The position numbers and the translations under genes were made by a program. From Candidatus Halobeggiatoa sp. HSG11 (lineage in GTDB: Bacteria; Pseudomonadota; Gammaproteobacteria; Beggiatoales; Beggiatoaceae): a stretch of DNA of 57,566 bases. Positions 55,201-57,566 of the stretch are shown piece after piece. Below the pieces are notes generated by a model that did no database searches, had not been told where the DNA came from, and saw nothing but the letters and a program-made list of their open reading frames with translations. Numbering within the stretch: position 1 is the first letter of the stretch; every line of letters begins with the position of its first letter. The stretch spans positions 1-57,566 of the forward strand of contig JAUCGL010000010.1 in NCBI GenBank assembly GCA_030378105.1, read 5' to 3'.

Positions 55201-57065
55201 TTATCAGAAAAGGTGCTGTTTTTGATAGTCATTGTACTAAAATTGTACACGCCTCCTCCATTGTCGGCATAATTCCCAAAAAAGGTACTATTATTAATAA
55301 TTGCTGATGTACTAGAAAGGTCATTAAAAATAGCTCCCCCCTTGGGAATACCAGCAGTGACACGATTATTTATAAAGGTAGTTTGGTTGATTATCAGGTT
55401 ACTATTATTATAAATGCCTGCACCACCAGTTCCGGAACTATTCCCATTAGCAATAGTTAAATTATTAAATGTCACCGTCCCCGCTGTGACCTCAAATACT
55501 CGCACTGCATTATTACCACTTATAGTTATCTTTTGCCCAGTACCATCAATAGTTAAATCTTTGTCAATCGTGAGTTGATTACTGAGAGTGATAGTTTTTC
55601 CGACAATGCTTGGGTCAAAAGTTATGGTATCGCCAGCATTGGCATTGGCAATTGCTTCACGTAAAGTATTATTGCCCGCACCATTACTACAATCTTCAAC
55701 ATCCCCTAAGTTATCTACTACATTGTTATGTGACGTGCCACAAAATGTAAATACATCCCCATCCCCAAGATTGCTGGTAAAGGTAGCAATTCCATTAGCA
55801 TCAACGTCCACACTGTTCTGTGTTATTGTGCCAGTGGTTAAATCACCATCTCCATCGGTATCAATGAGAAGAACGGCTATAGACCAGGTCAAGCCCAAAC
55901 TACTCACATCTGAAGTCAAGACAACATCCCCAACATCACCGTTGACTTCAGCCACTTTCCATTCTCGCCCCAAACGCTTACTGATATTAGATGGTAATTC
56001 AGAAGTTTGTTCAATGGTGGAACCATCATCATTCCCCCAAATCAAAAAATTACCATCCGCAATACCACTACCAGTTATAGTAACAATGCTATCACTATTA
56101 ACACTACGAGATGCTGGTTGGTTTAAATCACCATCAGTACCAATACCAGCTATATCATTAATATAACCACTGTGAGAACCAGTTGAAGGATAAATAGTAG
56201 TACCACTTGAATTAACGTAATTAATTGTACTGTCTAGCGTTATACCATATTTAATGGCAAGGTAGGATTGAACTTTATTTCTATCCGCATCGGCCAAATC
56301 CGCATCATATATAATAACTTCGGCTATTTTGCCATCAAATAAACGGTCATTACCTAACAATGCTTTTGATTGCCTACCTATGGTTACAGGACCAGGACCA
56401 ATACTAGTACCATCATGGATGCTGCTTTCATTGATCTCATTACTGGTTATTTGACTTAAAGTAATAGCCCCGTTATATACAGAATTACCATTGAGATAAA
56501 TTCGTTGCTCATTGCTAAAATCTATTTTACCTGTGAAAATCACTGGATCAGTATTAAAATTATGGCTTATAAAAGCAGAACCTGCCCCACCATAACCTCC
56601 TGCTGAAGTCATGCCGAATGAATCATTAGCATAACGAAAACCCATTCCACAACAGCCTTCACCACCAAAACCAAATATATAATTATATTCGTTCGGTTCT
56701 ACGTCTGGCTTAACCGCCGCAAAAAAAGTCAATCCATCATTGGTGGAAAAAATATAATTACCTGCCAAATCAACACCATTTGCTGCCCCATCAAATTCAA
56801 CAGTTGGATTAAAATTGATGTTATCTGAAGCGTTGTTTTTAAAAGTAGGTGAAGTTTGTCCATCACTGCCACCATTAGTTGCAGGGTAGGCATTAAGGGA
56901 TTGGTCAGTCCAATTAGTCAGCGTTTGACCATCGGTTTGGCTAATACCAGCATCAGCTTTGAGCCACAATTGCAAATTGCTAGAAACACCGCCGGGAGCT
57001 GCTTGTAACGTTATTGTTATTGAAACTAATAATATGGTCAGTAATTGTTTCATTTGTATCTCCAT
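49263..57065 (-). CDS. Giant secreted mosaic protein with repeats (2600 residues)
   Basis: Exported by a Sec signal (about 1-22, LTILLVSITITLQAAP). In order, with rough residues: LamG/concanavalin-like domain (25-280), DUF8202-like region (about 285-440), two CSLREA-type/right-handed beta-helix modules (about 455-738 and 755-1058; both begin ITFDPSIVGKTITLSNQLTI), two fibronectin-III domains (1062-1245, NLSWTDNS), three InlB-type bacterial repeats (1245-1460, GxGxV...GDCD...C.A.F), a choice-of-anchor U-like domain (1475-1625), two Calx-beta domains (1625-1835), about ten GG-containing short beta repeats (1855-2090), an acidic short-repeat tract (2120-2260) and a C-terminal part with a motif present twice (2423-2460 and 2563-2600). 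No LPXTG, PEP-CTERM or membrane tail. Its surface role is probably adhesion or matrix; the secretion route beyond Sec is unknown. Confidence 0.9.
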   Translation of the reverse strand: MEIQMKQLLTILLVSITITLQAAPGGVSSNLQLWLKADAGISQTDGQTLTNWTDQSLNAYPATNGGSDGQTSPTFKNNASDNINFNPTVEFDGAANGVDLAGNYIFSTNDGLTFFAAVKPDVEPNEYNYIFGFGGEGCCGMGFRYANDSFGMTSAGGYGGAGSAFISHNFNTDPVIFTGKIDFSNEQRIYLNGNSVYNGAITLSQITSNEINESSIHDGTSIGPGPVTIGRQSKALLGNDRLFDGKIAEVIIYDADLADADRNKVQSYLAIKYGITLDSTINYVNSSGTTIYPSTGSHSGYINDIAGIGTDGDLNQPASRSVNSDSIVTITGSGIADGNFLIWGNDDGSTIEQTSELPSNISKRLGREWKVAEVNGDVGDVVLTSDVSSLGLTWSIAVLLIDTDGDGDLTTGTITQNSVDVDANGIATFTSNLGDGDVFTFCGTSHNNVVDNLGDVEDCSNGAGNNTLREAIANANAGDTITFDPSIVGKTITLSNQLTIDKDLTIDGTGQKITISGNNAVRVFEVTAGTVTFNNLTIANGNSSGTGGAGIYNNSNLIINQTTFINNRVTAGIPKGGAIFNDLSSTSAIINNSTFFGNYADNGGGVYNFSTMTIKNSTFSDNEKEALGWGADIRNQGTLNLQNTILTNAILGENCYNEGTISTNTNNLIEDGTCSPALSGDPLLSALADNGGDTQTMALLPGSPAINAGDNATCESTDQRGETRSTSGTGWNQCDIGAYEFIHTSYQNTTVSSIVDSLDDDTSTSNNSLRDAIYYANAGDTITFDPSIVGKTITLSNQLTIDKNLTIDGTGRNITISGGGAVRVFEVTAGTVVFDSLIIANGKVLGNDGGGILNSSTLTVNNCTISNNFANSGAAITNFGGTLVVNKSSFFDNSSTFEAGAIRNASGGTVTINNCTVYNNTANNGGGLLSDGSSSTTVSNSTFSNNSATTMGGGIYNVSGSTLHLKNSIFANNTSTDCVNTGTIGTNTNNLIEDGSCSSPTNLSANPNLGSLQDNGGTTQTMALLPGSPAINAGDNATCEATDQRGETRPKHTTCDIGAYEYELKAPTNLAANSLSTQVNLSWTDNSLDETGFTVERDGPLITTTTNNVIDYSDNNVTCETNYSYSIAATNASITSTPITTNTTTAICPPTNLSANTISETQIDLSWTDNSTSETGFLIERAGSLITTTAANATSYSNSGLSCGTTYSYSVIATDGTIDSTAITASATTSACPVTVYHNLTVEKTGNGTITTSYGIDCGTDCEYDYADQTELTLTQTPDTSWIFTGWNGDCDDDGEVRINKDKTCTANFVQEHTLTINVEGEGTVDGCGTSCTQTHLSGEAISLTTSSEGIWALDNWAGDCDEEGNITMDSNKTCTATFVEGYPLTIVIASGKGKVKTETQECKESCEEIIAANSTIKLIAEPEVEWVLDSFSGDCDAEGNVNMTGEKSCTALFIKDPDIPNNGDGNGDGIHDADQPNVVSMRDQSSGNYLTLDISESVTVKEIYTDLAENQSYFDEKYIFPQGLVYFELEGTEADITIYYHSLKELRATPHFQKYGNKTPGDMNTLGWYLMPNVEFDIVEVGGQPVVTANYHLTDGELGDSTGVDGRIIDPGGLVFDTDFDNIIGFTSKNESISVQNSTADIIISRSGIKGNVTVDYTTMNDTATAGQDYQSISGTLNWSENDRSDKTINVPILTDATSGEILKVKLSNLISDSNSVLGIDTTNITFNNETVVVNDTTISFSARGYSAFKTETTATITVNRIGTQGIATVDYSTIDGTAIAGQDYQTTNGTLTWPNGDDSPKTFTVTMLNSASSGDSLLLTLNNADNIQLNIDTAILAILDVTTPTVTDISPNDIVENVAVEGEVVNEGTLCNATIQTMANVEGGNLACNIINQGTIEDLTIDAGAVVEGGNVAGEIINSGDLSNVTIDAQAVVTGGNITGIVKNQGTLQDVTIDASVAGGSYGGNIVNNGLVSNATIEQGAILTGGTITGSSINNGTMGDITISPYAEVQGGEFTGDVVNKGTMADISLLEGATLTGGTLTGNVKSAGTIKDVELSEGMQVLGGTLAGEITGDPYSPAQIGAATIEPGAKLSYVNLSPTTVIPENVKFGPGVTIPVDYDNPSPEDFGLASDDIQELQADDIANLEPEVFGTLDEEQTEEIPAEAFTAIEADQLSQFEEESIAVISPEQFEEMPVEALGGLDSDTIDDLSVEVLDKFTPDHVDSINEEEFQKMPSEDVSKLFVNVDLEAIDPKDMAQLIPDGWDLDLKTGEFVAPIGAKITPRNIPTPKNMPAIPDMGSGIGVGGAGTPLMEATTHSLAEEDLTDFVLSQDENGILNVEGTGDSEGKQYTFIPDADNVIQVDTDEMPIGLSVGAGGFYTITTPEGQQYKVIPAPKDPAILSEVTGNEVTVGKRGDVMMKSSNRTRSTEVYEIAIFDPFVEDFADDLCIEISPGNLECDGDLRKRSSRAKTRKIQYPDGTAQIIRPTVLSPDVFIEEALKFEGVEQIVYKADGTFAILYQGKPYFVLPNFTVKNKRVSEKVEPSIIPNEKGSVTYSIAIESETNTRSTEVYEILSFDPFLEAAPDDLCIEIMPGELECDF

Positions 57066-57294
57066 TAAATTTTTAAGTGGTTAGTTAATATAATTATACT
57101 TCAAATACTCATTAAAGAACATTATACATGCCAATCACATGTTTCATTATGAATTTATTAGGATTAATATAGATTCTGGACTTAATTTAAAGGTAAATAT
57201 TTTCCACAGTATGGAAAAAATGTCCATGTGGTGGAATAATTCCACGCTATGGAATACTTTATTATGGAACAAGGGAACCTTGTACTCCAATATT
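57066..57294. other. Non-coding gap
   Basis: Contains repeated GGAA-type words (ATGGAAAAAATGTCCATG, TGGAATAATTCCACGC) and GAACAAGGGAACCTTGTACTCC, a hairpin related to the one at 7665-7710. No gene. Confidence 0.5.
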
Positions 57295-57566
57295 CTACAA
57301 ACTATCTATCTGCTCCATAGACAAACCAGTTACTTCAACAATAGTTTCTATACTTACTTTGGCTTCCTTCATATTTTTAGCCATTATTAAAGTTCCCTTT
57401 TCCATCCCTTTTTCCATCCCTTTTTCCATCCCTTCTGCTATTCCTTCAGCCATTCCTTTTTCCCTAGCCTTTTGAGTCTGCTCCTGCATATACTCCTCAT
57501 CAGAATATTCATCTTTCATTCGAGCATATTCTTGCGGACTAATTTTATCCTTCTTAATTAGTGAAA
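57295..57566 (-). CDS. Rpn-family nuclease/transposase-like protein, C-terminal part (cut by window edge)
   Basis: The frame is open to the right edge (LIKKDKISPQEYARMKDEYS...). It contains short EGMEKGMEKGMEKG repeats and ends in ETIVEVTGLSMEQIDSL, the usual C-terminal tail of Rpn-family (PD-(D/E)XK, 'recombination-promoting') proteins. The catalytic N-terminal domain is off the window. These proteins are numerous in filamentous sulfur bacteria and cyanobacteria. Confidence 0.8.
   Translation of the reverse strand, partial: SLIKKDKISPQEYARMKDEYSDEEYMQEQTQKAREKGMAEGIAEGMEKGMEKGMEKGTLIMAKNMKEAKVSIETIVEVTGLSMEQIDSL

Noticed and set aside
55588-56166. 192-residue plus-strand ORF inside the giant protein gene
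   Set aside because: It is the antisense shadow of repetitive coding sequence; no ribosome site or family likeness.

Overview
The window is AT-rich gammaproteobacterial chromosome. Gene content fits a large sulfur bacterium of the Thiotrichales/Beggiatoaceae type. The signs are a TusA plus DsrE2-like sulfur-carrier pair, two adjacent periplasmic c-type cytochromes (one a diheme c4 type), an E. coli-type NADP isocitrate dehydrogenase, a PhaA-type thiolase, an LRR/Roco-type gene, a PIF1-like helicase, an Rpn-family nuclease tail and several multi-receiver hybrid histidine kinases. This placement is inferred from gene families and base composition, not from a marker-gene comparison.

Layout. Bases 1-4600 are a scrambled accessory patch. 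Two ISAs1-family copies in opposite orientation flank a truncated LRR/Roco gene and a duplicated, frameshifted DUF559-type nuclease gene. Bases 4600-13500 hold icd, a PIF1-like helicase, an HtrA/DegQ protease, a DUF58 protein, a small lipoprotein, argG and a small secreted protein. Bases 13800-22800 hold a ThiF/MoeB-type E1-like enzyme, a REC-PAS-GGDEF-EAL protein, bioD, the two cytochromes, rnr, tRNA-Leu(CAG) and pyrD. Bases 22900-37300 are a signalling block: two paralogous 1.2-1.36 kDa-residue-scale (1205 and 1364 aa) hybrid kinases with different sensor ends but almost the same kinase and receiver halves, a third hybrid kinase, an orphan ParA-like ATPase, a membrane protein between direct repeats, and a REC-histidine kinase. 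Bases 37300-49100 hold housekeeping and sulfur genes: ruvX, an ABC ATPase overlapping folC, uppP, a LysR regulator next to a secreted beta-helix protein, a thiolase, dsrE2, tusA, a BrnT-like toxin-antitoxin pair and metY. Bases 49263-57065 encode one 2600-residue secreted mosaic protein. The right edge cuts an Rpn-family gene.

How the parts fit. The intergenic DNA is unusually rich in short, non-coding, palindromic or terminally inverted repeats. I could define at least seven families from copies inside this window. The best is a 134-bp MITE present twice in opposite orientation, one copy with a perfect 8-bp target duplication inside a decayed IS630-type transposase gene. The most informative single region is the left 4.6 kb: ISAs1 insertion cut a Roco gene right at the start of its GTPase P-loop, and the complete-length IS copy has unrelated flanks without target duplication, which points to rearrangement after insertion. 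The giant secreted protein at 49263-57065 is the strongest candidate for undescribed protein architecture, with a tandemly duplicated beta-helix module, a pentapeptide-like 'GG-N-G' repeat array, an acidic short-repeat tract and a twice-repeated C-terminal motif.
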